The notes under the pieces were generated by a model. That model saw nothing but the letters and a program-made list of their open reading frames with translations. It did not search any database and was not told where the DNA came from. Shown here piece by piece: positions 38,373 through 48,936 of a stretch of 64,000 nt of DNA (position 1 is its first letter; each line of letters begins with the position of its first letter). Origin of the DNA: Prosopocoilus inquinatus (Eukaryota > Arthropoda > Insecta > Coleoptera > Lucanidae). The translations under genes were made by a program, and so were the position numbers. The DNA lies in assembly GCA_036172665.1 (NCBI GenBank), contig CM069870.1, forward strand, positions 25,704,001 through 25,768,000, written 5' to 3'.

Positions 38373-38696
38373 GTTTAGAAAAACCGCTTTTGAAATCACC
38401 CTGCACATTTCAAGTTTTAAATCGCATTTACTTTCCATGACGCAATATTCGGAAAGAAACAATTATCGTGTGTACGACAAGCAGAGCAGTTTCTCGCTTG
38501 TTTCTATTACGTTGCAATAAGTTTCTATTATCATTTTCGCCCCAGAATAAGTTATTATATTTAATATACTTGGGTTCCACGTCTCGATCTAATTTTGTGG
38601 TGCAAGTCACAGACTGTTTTTTGTACATCTCAGAACACTCTGGCAATAAACCATCTTACGATTTTCACTGCTTCGACTTTATAATGTCGTATAATG
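38373..38696. other. gene-free stretch
   Basis: Starts with an AAACCGCTTTTGAAATCACCCTG block resembling (inverted) 1160-1180. No gene seen; overlapping open frames at 38428-38716 lack motifs. Confidence 0.4.
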
Positions 38697-39766
38697 TGGA
38701 TAAAATTAAAATTTAAATTTTAGGAGTTAAGCATTAGTTTGTGACACTTGGATGGGGGGGGGGGGGCATCTTCAGGCGTGGATTCGATCCCCACTGCCAG
38801 TGCATGTTCTATGTGAGAGATGAAATTTTCATCTGTCGGTTATTGTTCGGTTGAATTTGCTTCGAACTGGTGTTTCTGCATTTCCCTGGTTTGTAAGGCA
38901 AAGAAGGTAAACATGTAGTTAGTCGGTCGCAGTCACAGTTAATGATCATAATTGCCAACCATTACAACTCTGCCACAAACCATAAAGCTTAGAACTAGGG
39001 TGGTATTAAATAAAAGTATGCATAGAGTTTTTTATGTTACAGATGAAATAAATATAAATTTTTAACAGACTAAAAGTACAAACGGTCTCAGTATAGATTT
39101 TTTAATTAAAACCAACTAAATTGTAGACAAAATATTCCATTGGAAGATGGAATAATTGCTGATTTATGAATCTACGAATTTGACATCTTACTGTGTGTAG
39201 GTTTGTTATGTAGCGCCTACTGAACCCTATACATTGTAAAGCTTAATCAAAGACCTATTGAATTCAGTAATAAAATTTAGGGTTTTTCATTTAAATTAAA
39301 CTAACCGGGTAAACTAAACATCGGAGTTATGAATCACCCTGTGTAAAATAATAGGAATATGTTCGAGATGGAAATTGTTTTCTGTTCCATAGAGGTTATG
39401 TAACGTTACTGTAAAATTTAAATGCCGAATTTTAATAAACATTTAATCTGTAAAACACCAAATAATACCATTTTTTTACATTAAAATGTCAATATCTCAA
39501 AAACTATTAGGTTTAGGTACATAATACCCTTATAATAAATTTATCTACTCTTAAAGACGAATCGAAATAAAACATAATATACAGTATGTGCCACTGAAAA
39601 AAACATAACTTTGGTCTGGCACAGCCACACGGAACATTCTGTAGAATTGTAACTAATTTTAAATCATGCATCTGTATCATCGGTAAGTAATAGCGAAATC
39701 AGATTTTCAAAATCTGCATTAATATAGGCGCTATCCACCGAATACGCACTATTGGCCCACCCTGTA
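38697..39766. mobile_element. left-truncated copy of the 40397-41587 element
   Basis: Parallel to 40610-41587 over ~1 kb, including the SINE-like segment and the right terminal repeat ending ...ATTGGCCCACCCTGTA. The left ~210 bases with the other terminal repeat are missing. It carries a run of 13 G at 38754-38766. Confidence 0.85.
38767..38985 (+). repeat. tRNA-derived SINE-like segment
   Basis: Has an RNA polymerase III B-box-like GTGGATTCGATCCCC and then the same body landmarks as the SINE at 43545-43863 (GTGTTTCTGCATTTCCC, TTTGTAAGGCAAA, GTCGCAGTCACAG). The A-box region is missing. Confidence 0.55.
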
Positions 39767-40396
39767 TTGATATATAAATTTCTTTTGCATTTCTACTTAT
39801 GGGCGAAGAAGCCAAATCTGGGTTTATTAATTTCTGACGTGCATGTTTATTTATGTTATTCCGTCGTGGTTGTGATATCTTCAGGGCATGGTGATGTGTT
39901 TTGTGTGTGGACTGCGGCCCTTGGCCTTGGGAACAAGGCACGTCGACGACTTCGGTCGGTTGTAAACTTGGTATCCTGGCGGCTCGAAAACTCATCCGAG
40001 TTTGTTCCAGCCTGTCCCTGTTGTTATGGACAGGTTTGTTTGCGATTGTTGCTATTTTCGCGCGAAATACTATTGTCGTCCGTTTTTCTACATCTAAGCT
40101 TAAGTACACTTTTCGTAAAGGCGTACCTTAAGTACAGGGTTTGTTTTAGTGTAGTTAAATAACTTTTGGGCCGACTTTCTATGACGATCCTTTTGGGAGA
40201 GCAAACATTGTGCACCGGCTTTTTTCGAAGCAACACTGCCGACCGGTTTTGGGTTTTGGCGTCTCCACACGTCAAATGCTGCGGTGATGGATAGATTTTC
40301 TGGGCAACTAACGCCATGCACAGTATTTTACCCAATAAATTTGATACTATTAAAAAAGGCATCATTTGATAAAAAGTATCGATACCTTGTCTAAAA
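39767..40396. other. spacer between the two related elements
   Basis: GC-richer than its surroundings. Overlapping open frames on both strands (39699-40365) have no recognised domain; no gene assigned. Confidence 0.4.
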
Positions 40397-41587
40397 TACA
40401 GGCTGGGCCAATAGTGCGTATCCGGTGGATAGCGCCTGCATTAATGCAGATTTTGAAAATCTGTTTTCGCTATTACTTACCTGTGGTATAGATGCATGAT
40501 TTAAAATTAATTACAATTATAGAGGATGTTTCGTGTGGCTGTGCATTTTTATTCGTATCTTTATTGATATTGTTGTTGTTGGGTGTTGTCTTATTTAAAA
40601 TAATCATTGATAAAATTAAAATTTTAGGAGTTGAGCATTAGTTTCGCAGGTAACGGAACTGACACTTGGAGGGAGGGGGCATCTTCAGGCGTGGATTCGA
40701 TCCCCACTGCATGTTCTATGTGAGATGGAATTTTTCTCGGTTATTATTTGGTGGAATTTGTTTCGAACTGGTGTTTCTGTATTTCCCTGGGTTGTATGGC
40801 AAAGAAGGTAAACATGTAGTAAGACGGTCGCAGTCACAGTTAATGGTCATAATTACAAACCATTACAACTTTGCGTACAAACCAGAAAGCTTGGAACTAG
40901 GGTGGTATTAAATAAAAGTATGCATACAGTTTTTTATGTTACAGATGAAATAAATATAAATTTTTAACAGACTAAAAGTACAAACGGCCTCAGTATAGAT
41001 TTTTTAATTAAAACCAACTAAATTATAGACAAAATATTCCATTGGAAGATGGAATAATTGCTGATTTATGAATCTACGAATTTGACATCTTACTTGTGTA
41101 GGCTTGTTGTGTGTCATTTAAACTAACCGAGTAAAATAAACATCGGAGTTATGAATCACCCTGTGTAAAATAATAGGAATATATTCGAGATGGAAATTGT
41201 TTTCTGTTCTAGAGAAGTTATGTAACGTTACTGTAAAATTTAAATGCCGAATTTTAATAAACATCTTATCTGTAAAACATCAAATAATAGCATTTTCTTA
41301 CATTGAAGTGTCAGTATCTCAAAAACTATTAGGTTTAGGTACATAACATCCTTATAATAAATTTATCTACTCTTAAAGACGAATCGAAATAAACCATAAT
41401 ATACAGTACGTTCCATTAAAAAAAACACAAGTTTGGTCTGGCACAGGCACACGGAACATCCTGTGTAATTGTAACTAATTTTAAATCATGCATCTGTATC
41501 ATCGGTAAGTAATAGCGAAATCAGATTTTCAAAATCTGCATTAATATAGGCGCTATCCACCGAATACGCACTATTGGCCCACCTGTA
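40397..41587. mobile_element. 1.2-kb element with ~145-bp terminal inverted repeats
   Basis: Left end TACAGGCTGGGCCAATAGTG and right end CACTATTGGCCCACCTGTA. The terminal repeats (40397-40545 and 41440-41587) are inverted and roughly 85-90% alike by eye, flanked by TA. Each contains the palindrome CAGATTTT-AAAATCTG. The interior has a SINE-like segment but no transposase. Confidence 0.85.
40680..40905 (+). repeat. tRNA-derived SINE-like segment
   Basis: Same segment as at 38767, with GTGGATTCGATCCCC B-box, TTGTATGGCAAA and GTCGCAGTCACAG landmarks, carried inside the terminal-inverted-repeat element. Confidence 0.55.
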
Positions 41588-42644
41588 TGCATCCCTAGTT
41601 ATAATATGCGTATAATACGTACGTTTTCCTTAGCAATTTATTAACTGCGACAGTTCCTTGAAATAATTACCCTTAAAAGTAGCGTGAGGATACACATCGG
41701 CACGTAAAGAAACGTAAGAGCTCACACGTCATTATCAATACACAAGCGAATTGAAATCGCCATTAGAATATGACGGCCCATAAATACTCCGGCCATTCCA
41801 CGGCATAATCAGACGCTTTTATACGTAATTAATGGCGCGTCGCCAGTATGTTCGTAATTTTCTTTTCGGCGCACGCTCCAGGACGAGGAGGAAAGCGGCG
41901 GCTTCGCGCGAACCGCGTTAGTGATAGACCACGTCCTCTGGAGCAATCTAGGACCGTGGTGAATAGGTACATACGATGAAATGCGGCTACGTCAGATATA
42001 CCAAGCACCCGCAGATCTCGCGGTCTCTTCTTTAAGTCGGGAAACTTTCCCGGCAGAAACTTTTCAATTGGGAGTGATAGCAGCAACCTCGTTGTATTAA
42101 TGCGCGGTAAACTTTTCCCGTACGTGATATGAACAAGAATAAAAAAAAAACTTTTGTGAACCCTCCGATCGGAATGTATTATGTGTTTGTGCATCGTGAA
42201 ATTCAAAATAGTGGTTAGTTTGGGCTTAGCGTAAGGACGAACTCTGCATGTGTGCACAGGTAAATCATAAACTTTCAGGAAAAGTTTTAAATACTTGCGA
42301 TTTTGTTATTTAAGAGCTTAAAGAATTAAATAACATTTTATGTTAAGGAGTTTAATGCAAGATTCTCTTTTAAATAAAAAGTTTAAAGCGTCATTTCAAA
42401 CATTTTAAAAATATTTATGGAAATCAGTTTTCTGCGATGCAAGGACGTTATAGGGATTGAAAGACAGAAAAAAATTCTTCTATTCGTTATCTTAAACCAG
42501 TCTGTATCATATCGTAGATATTTAGAGTTGTGGACGTTTAAAGGCAATCAGAAACAAAACTAACTCCATTCTGTTGCGCTAAGAGATAGCATTTTATTCA
42601 TAAACTCAGAATTCAGAATTTTTCAGGTAGGCCTTCACAAGTTG
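41588..42644. other. gene-free stretch with GC-richer core
   Basis: 41700-42130 has more G+C and more complex sequence than surrounding DNA. An open frame on the - strand (42257-41829) is uninterrupted but lacks domain signs and a plausible protein composition. It could be regulatory or a diverged exon; not assigned. Confidence 0.35.
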
Positions 42645-43070
42645 CCCTGTAGTAGGGTTTTCTGTCCCGGAAATTGCCGGGAAATTTATGTTTCTTGCCC
42701 GGGAGATAACGGTCGGGAATTCCCGACTTGACGGGAATTAAAGCTTGGAGTGTAGTTTGGTCCTAGGCGCGTTAAAATGATATGTACAGTCAGATATTAA
42801 AAAGATGTCTGCTCCATACACTGCGATAGTATTGCAAACTACTATACTAAGCAGCTGGACAATCGAATGAGAGAAAGGTACATTGAGGCATGTGCTGGTT
42901 CCAGTCACAAGGTATAGTATTTTAAACTAAATTCACATTTTACGGGGAGACAACTTTTTATTATCTGGCACTGCATACGAGGCGCGGGATTATTGAAAAA
43001 AAAAAACGAACTGATATTCTGGGTGGGGGGCGCAGTTCTTGTAGTACCGGTTTCTGCCGTGTACCTAAGG

Positions 43071-43529
43071 TACACGTGTACACGGACTCCGTGTAATAAT
43101 ATTCGCGAATTAAATTCACATGTAATTAAATACACGTGTAATTGTGCATTACACGTGTATTTTTACGGATCCGTTTGGTACATTCAAATCAAAAAGTAAG
43201 ATGTCGCTATTTTATCTGTTCATTCAAATCAACGTACGTTACCTAGCAACAGATATGTTTTTGTTTACCGATAGCGGGAAGGTAACTTTTATATAATGAG
43301 AGTCAAAAACAACAGCAATAATTGAAAATTTCATTTTATTTATCAGTTAATTGCTTGCTTGACAATACCTATCAATAAAATATTAACGTGTAATATAAAT
43401 ACACGTGTAAAACAAATACACGTGTAAAACAAATACACGTGTAAAACAAATACACGTGTAATATTAAATACACGGGTACCCGTGTATTTAATATTACACG
43501 TACTAAAATTTGAATCTGTGTACACGTGT
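43071..43529. repeat. ACACGTGT palindrome cluster
   Basis: Eight exact ACACGTGT palindromes at 43072, 43132, 43151, 43401, 43418, 43435, 43452 and 43522 (starts). The four from 43401 are spaced exactly 17 bases apart, a short tandem array, followed by a larger palindrome AATACACGGGTACCCGTGTATT around 43470. Confidence 0.8.
43181..43232 (+). mobile_element. 28-bp tail-only insertion of the hammerhead family
   Basis: Perfect CATTCAAATCAA duplications at 43181-43192 and 43221-43232 enclose just 28 bases (43193-43220) ending ...AAGATGTCGCTATTTTATCTGTT, the constant 3' tail of the family. Confidence 0.85.
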
Positions 43530-43544
43530 ACTGACACATACGTG

Positions 43545-43863
43545 AAATAGGGACCTCTACATTCTAGCCCCAAGCTTTCTCAGCTTATCGGGGAGGCGTG
43601 TGGCTAGTAACTCTTATTGCCGCTTGCGGCTGCGGCCGTCTTACAGTTGTTATTTCTCCTTCGGCATTTGCCTTACAAACTGGGGAAACTCAGAAAACCC
43701 AATTTGTAGGAGCCGGTAAGAACCCGAAACACCATCCGACACATAAGTACTCTATCTCTCACATATAATCCATATGCACCAGGAAGAGATTCGAACTCTC
43801 ACCTAATACTTCCCGGACCAGCGTCAAACGCTTTGTCAGAGCGCTCAACCAACTCGGCCATGC
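43545..43863 (-). repeat. tRNA-derived SINE
   Basis: On the - strand the head resembles a class II tRNA: an A box TGGCCGAGTTGG at 43860-43849 and a B box AGTTCGAATCT at 43797-43787. A unique body follows, with TTTGTAAGGCAAA and ACGGCCGCAGCCGC. The acceptor stem does not pair (GCATGGC against CTGGTGC) and it continues into the body, so it is a SINE and not a tRNA gene. The 3' end is approximate. Confidence 0.75.
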
Positions 43864-44558
43864 AAACTAATTAAAATTAGTTTTTAAGATTAAAAATAAG
43901 AAAACTGACATTACTGAGACTGAGATCTTTAGAAAAGCGACATATGGTCCTTTCCAGTTTTAATAGTGATAAAAAAATTACCTTCCTATATCACGCCTAC
44001 AATAAATACGAAGTATCATCGTGTGCAAATAAAAATAAACCAATCCTAGGGGTATTTTAGTTTTGTAAATCCATCTTCGGGATATTTTTTTTTACAAATA
44101 TTTGTGATAATCAAGGACAATTAGTCCGCTAGGAAACATTGGAAAATCAAAGTCACATATACACTACCGAAAAAATCATTTACTCTTCTTTGCACTTGAA
44201 AGTACAGTCCTGAGCGTTAAATTTTGGTCGTCACTGTCAAAACGTCAGTTTCAATTACAAAAAAATAAAAATTTGTTGTATTTTATCCTCCTTAGTTTTA
44301 ATAAAAGAGTTTGGTGGCAATCTGTGACAATTAGCGACGAGCAAAATTTATTTCTCACGACTATATCATCGTAATCATAAAAACCGTTTACAGTCAAAAT
44401 AGTTGTTGTTTGAAATGAGCTTCGAAATAAACTTTTGTTATTTTGACATTAACTTCATTTTGATAATTGGATGAGATTTTATAGATTGACAAATACTTTA
44501 AAAATTACAGAATACACGACTGAAATTTCTAAAAATGGAAGTGTCTGTTTCACGGTGG

Positions 44559-45272
44559 TACAGTTGCGGCCCCTGAAAACTGTTACTCTGAGAATTGACA
44601 TCGATGTCAAAAATTCGTAATTTTGTAATGTGCAAACCAAACCTTCATCTATCATTTTGATGCCAGCGTCAAATTTGACACATCTGTAACAGAATTTAGA
44701 ATGATTTAAGTTGCTTTCTTTTCAAGAACGTGACGCCCTTAGGGCTTGACAAACGGAGCTGTTAGGAAATGATCCTGGAAAGAACTTAAAATTCTTAATA
44801 ACTTGGGCAATAAGTGTGACAAGATAACCTCAAAAAATACGTCGTTGCGTTTGTAACGACTATAACACTGTCACTTTAAATTAAATTCAAATTATTCTAA
44901 ATTTACAATTAGTTTGTAAGTGTTATTTGTCTCCCCATCCATATGCAATAACTCTAGTAAATTTTGCATTTCTATTTGTTAAATCTAACCTCAATTTGAC
45001 ACAAAAGGCATCACGCTCGAACGAAATAGATGGTGCTCGAGGGGAAAGGGGAAAGGGGAAACGGATCATTAGAACTACTCAGAACCTTAGGAGCTCGACG
45101 CCTCTCCTGAAAAGAACAACGCAAATATTAACCCTGAACTCTTCCGGGCAGCTCAAGCTCTGAAAAGAAAGCGGCATTAATGACGTTTAGAAACTTCAGA
45201 TTTAGGTTTAGTTTACACTGCCAAAACATTCTGTATGTCAAAGTGTACCAGTTTTCAAAGGCCGCAACTGTA
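44559..45272. mobile_element. 714-bp TA-flanked inverted-end MITE
   Basis: Ends TACAGTTGCGGCCCCTGAAAACTG and CAGTTTTCAAAGGCCGCAACTGTA are inverted. An internal segment (44635-44700) is similar, reverse complemented, to 11235-11310. GGGGAAA is repeated in tandem at 45040-45061. Confidence 0.8.
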
Positions 45273-45677
45273 CCTTTGGGTGCATAGAAAAGTAAACGAT
45301 TTTAATCGCTATTGCATGTTTGGCTTTCGTTTACTAATGCTGAATAACGAACTAATTGACTGCCAAAAAAATATAATCAAGCTTGTTTTACGAAACTAAA
45401 ATAATTCAAAATACCCTGACCGAGAGTAAGAGAAGAAAGGTTATAAAAGAGTTAAAACTATTTTGTTTTTGTTGTATTTCCAAATGTTTTAATTCACAAT
45501 CATAACTAGAATATTTAGTTAAAAAGCAAAATTTATATTGCTGGTAATTTTTCTAAAAGGACATAATAAAGTATCCCAAAAACTAAAATTTCCCGGGATC
45601 CCAGGCTCATGATTTTTACATTCCCGATTCCCGGAAAATGAAAGAAAACCCGGAAAATCAGAAACCCTAGCCTGTAG

Positions 45678-48600
45678 TAAGTGCGACGTTGTACTTTGCA
45701 TAAAATTAGTTACTGTTTTTGATTGAAACCATTTCCACATTTTGAGTTTGTGAACCCATGAAGGTTACTTTCACTTTTCCTTTTGTTACCCACTCTCGTC
45801 TTGAGAGAGAGCATTTTCTTTCTTTAGAAAGCTGGGCCACAAATTATTTCTCTGAAACTTCATAATGAACAAGATCAACTCTCGTCAGGTTTTTTTAAAG
45901 GACAATAGCTTCACCAAGGCCGATTTTTCTCGTAGGCGTTGAGAGAATCTCAATCTCTCTACCAAGTGCAAACAATGTTACCGTTGTACGAAGACAACCG
46001 AACTAGATCTATATATGTGTGGAACCACAAGTAATTAGAAGAAATGAATCACGAAGTAAAACTCTCCAGAAAATTGATATCATTGGGCCAATTAATAGAA
46101 CTTTCTTTTGCCAGTAGAAGTGAAGAAAATTAAGAAAATGTCACCCTGTCAATACGTGCGAGTATATTATAAAGAACCCTTTACTAAAAGTAATAAGAGT
46201 ATCTTTATGTAATTGAACCGCTATTAATTCTTCAAAACATTGAACGTCCCAAGAGATTGCAAATTCTTACGTGACCAATCGACGTTACCAAATGTCTAAA
46301 TTGGAATAGAAATTTTCCATTAGACGCTTTCACCATCATAGAAACGCAGAAAAACAAGAAAACAAGAAGGAGTTATCAACATTTGCGCCTTTGGAATTCA
46401 AACATCGCCCAATTTTTTCAGAAGATAAGTTAATGGTAAATTAAGAGTGTTGCTGAAACTCTATTCACAAAATCAGATGTTGCAATTGATCCTGCAGCTG
46501 CTTGACTTGCTCCTGCATGCCGATAGAAATAAAGAAGAGAGAAGCAGGTCTTTTGAATTTCGAAGATCATCAACAGCTTTGTTGGGAGAGATTCTGCAGA
46601 CTCCTTCGCATACAAACGAATATAATCCCTGATACTGTTTACATGTAGCTAGACGTCTTAAATGATGCTGGCTGAAGCTTGTTACAGCACTTACTTGCAC
46701 CATCACAGAAATACACAAAAAAGGAAGAATTTAAGAATTTCAAAGATCACCAGCAGCTTCGCTGAAAGAAGCTTATCCAAACCCCTTCGCACGCAAACGA
46801 CTAGACTCTAGACTCCATGTAGCCGCGCATAACAAAGAAAGGAAAACTTCAACCGATTCAGGATTTTAGAAATTATGGCTTTATTGAAAAGGGTTCTGCA
46901 GATTTGTAAACAAATATATCACGGACATAAGGGGAGATGATTGTGGAGGATTACAATCCGGTGTAATGAATAAGGAGAAATATCACCAAAATTCGCTCCA
47001 AGAAATTGGACCACAAATAACTAATTCGGATTTCCGTCCTTAAATAAAATGAAATTGCTTCTTCGAGTTATCAAGCAAATATTGGTAGACAAAGCGAAGT
47101 TAGATATTGTTGCTCACGTCACTGAAAATCGGTTTTGATAAATAAGATGGAATGGTGAAGCTTTTAGGATTTGTTTTTCAAAAGATGAAAGATGACCAAG
47201 TTTTTGTGTAACTTGCAGGAAGTTATTTATTTGTTACTGTGAAGTAACAAAAAATCATGTTTTCAGTAAATTCCACGGAAAACATTTTTTTTTGTCCTGT
47301 AGTTACTGGAATTTGAGCAGGTTTCAGATGAACTGGAATCGATTGATGGATGAACTCTGTTTCGTGTGCGCACTTTTCCTTTATTTTGAACGCCTTAAAA
47401 GCAGTCGCTGTCGCGTCTTGTAATTCAAACTTGTTTGCTTTATGAATTTAAATCCTTGTTAAAGGATGCAGAAGCGTTTGCCATTTGGTATACAGATGCA
47501 GCAAGTATTACTGCTCAAAAATTTGTTTTGGAAATGAACGCGTCTAGGGTTAAAACATTTTGGATTACTATTGAAAACTTTAAACAAAGTAATCTCATCT
47601 TTTATAAATAATTTAATTTTAGAGAATTGTGCTTTTATGCCTAATTAGTTCATTTTCGTTGTCGATCATTATCTGTCTTTCTTGCAGCACTTTACGTTTT
47701 GTAAACTTTTGTTTAAATTAAGCAAAACCGTGCATCATAATTTTCACACTCGATTGACCTTCTGCGCCTCGTACTTTGATTTCAAAAACAGATATCTCAA
47801 ACGTAAATCTGACGGAATAAGTTACGTCTGTACGTAATTTTTAGTTTCGTACTTCCTCAGGCCCCGTGCATTAAAAATAATTAAATTCAAATAATGCAGA
47901 CGTTGAAAAGAAACGAGTTTTCTACTTCCCTAAAAGGAAATCAAATCAAACAAATGGTCTGTGTTTTGAGACGTTTTATTAAATAACGAAAAGACAAGCA
48001 AAAAAAAGTTGTTGTTACTAATTGCAATTGTAATTATTTACATTCTGGATGTGCTGCATTGAATATTGCAATTTGAAAAATGAATAATTACATTTTTATA
48101 GGTCACAAGTTCACCGCATACTGTTCTATCATACGTTGGCATCGGATGTGAGTTGAAATCTTTTGAAAGAGAACAACGTTGTTTCACATGGTTTATCAAA
48201 GGCTATTTAATAAATGAAATGTATAGGTTCAAGTTCGATTAGATTTTAATATCGCTCTCTGAGTTGCAAGCACATCCAAAAATATACAGATTGAATCGGG
48301 CAAGTAGGTAGGCGGTGAGGTCCTCGTATGTGTTCGGGTATACAGATTGGGTAAACAACGGAAGGTTGGCTACATTCCTGCCCAATTCGTCCCGAATACA
48401 TACTAGGACCCTAGTTGCCCGTATACATCTAAATGAACGTATATTCTGGAGTGGGCGAAAATTTACGAACGTTAGTGAAAGAGGAAGAAGAATTAGAAAT
48501 ATCAAAAAAAAAAAAAATGCAATTGATAATTAACAATCCACTCCTGAATATTAATTTATTTAAGAATTGTTTCAAATTACTACTACAGAAAGTTAATTAA

Positions 48601-48936
48601 CTTTGAAATTGTAATTAATTGCTAATTATTTTTAAACTAAAAGTTTATTGCGAGCGTAAAAAATAATGCACGAAAAAGTAAATCTAAAATAAATATAAGA
48701 TATTAACTAAACCAGAACTGTGTAGCTTAATACCGTCATTAATTTGCAGGGAGAAGTAAAGCAGATTGCTTTAGCTTCGAAAATAAATTTCTTTTGTTTG
48801 TCACTTCTAACACATCGCCCATCGTCTATTCTAAATTAAACATAATCACATTGATTAGCCAAAAATCTAAATTATAGAATTGTGTCTCATACTTCCAGCG
48901 GATTAGAATATTTAAATGATTCTCTATAATTTATTC
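45678..48936. other. gene-free stretch
   Basis: No gene recognised over 3.2 kb. Two related ~65-base blocks (46555-46620 and 46734-46800, AATTTCnAAGATCA..CAGCAGCTT..) spaced about 180 bases form a degenerate tandem repeat. Overlapping open frames at 46430-46718 and 48239-48533 look incidental. Confidence 0.45.

Larger units (their letters stand above)
42645..45677. mobile_element. candidate 3-kb hAT-like element with nested insertions
   Basis: TAGGGTTTTCTG... at 42653 and ...CAGAAACCCTA ending 45669 are inverted, followed inward by CCCGG-rich blocks on both sides (GTCCCGGAAATTGCCGGG and TTCCCGGAAAATG). The flanks CCCTGTAG (42645-42652) and GCCTGTAG (45670-45677) match at 7 of 8 bases, fitting an 8-bp duplication. 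The interior includes an ACACGTGT array, a SINE and a 714-bp MITE. No intact transposase seen. Confidence 0.55.

Noticed and set aside
39699..40365. Overlapping 113-136-codon frames on both strands
   Set aside because: They overlap each other and a transposon end, with no family motif.
36828..40395. One large element between TATCGATA-rich blocks
   Set aside because: The two blocks match only over a short simple motif and the outer ends do not mirror each other.
41829..42257. 142-codon open frame on the - strand
   Set aside because: No domain, odd composition, no supporting splice or start context; left unassigned.
43773..43863. tRNA gene on the - strand
   Set aside because: A and B boxes are clear, but the acceptor stem does not pair and the sequence runs into a SINE body shared with other loci.
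46430..46718. Helical Leu/Glu-rich frames as a gene
   Set aside because: Both strands are open, the sequence is a degenerate tandem repeat and no family is recognised.
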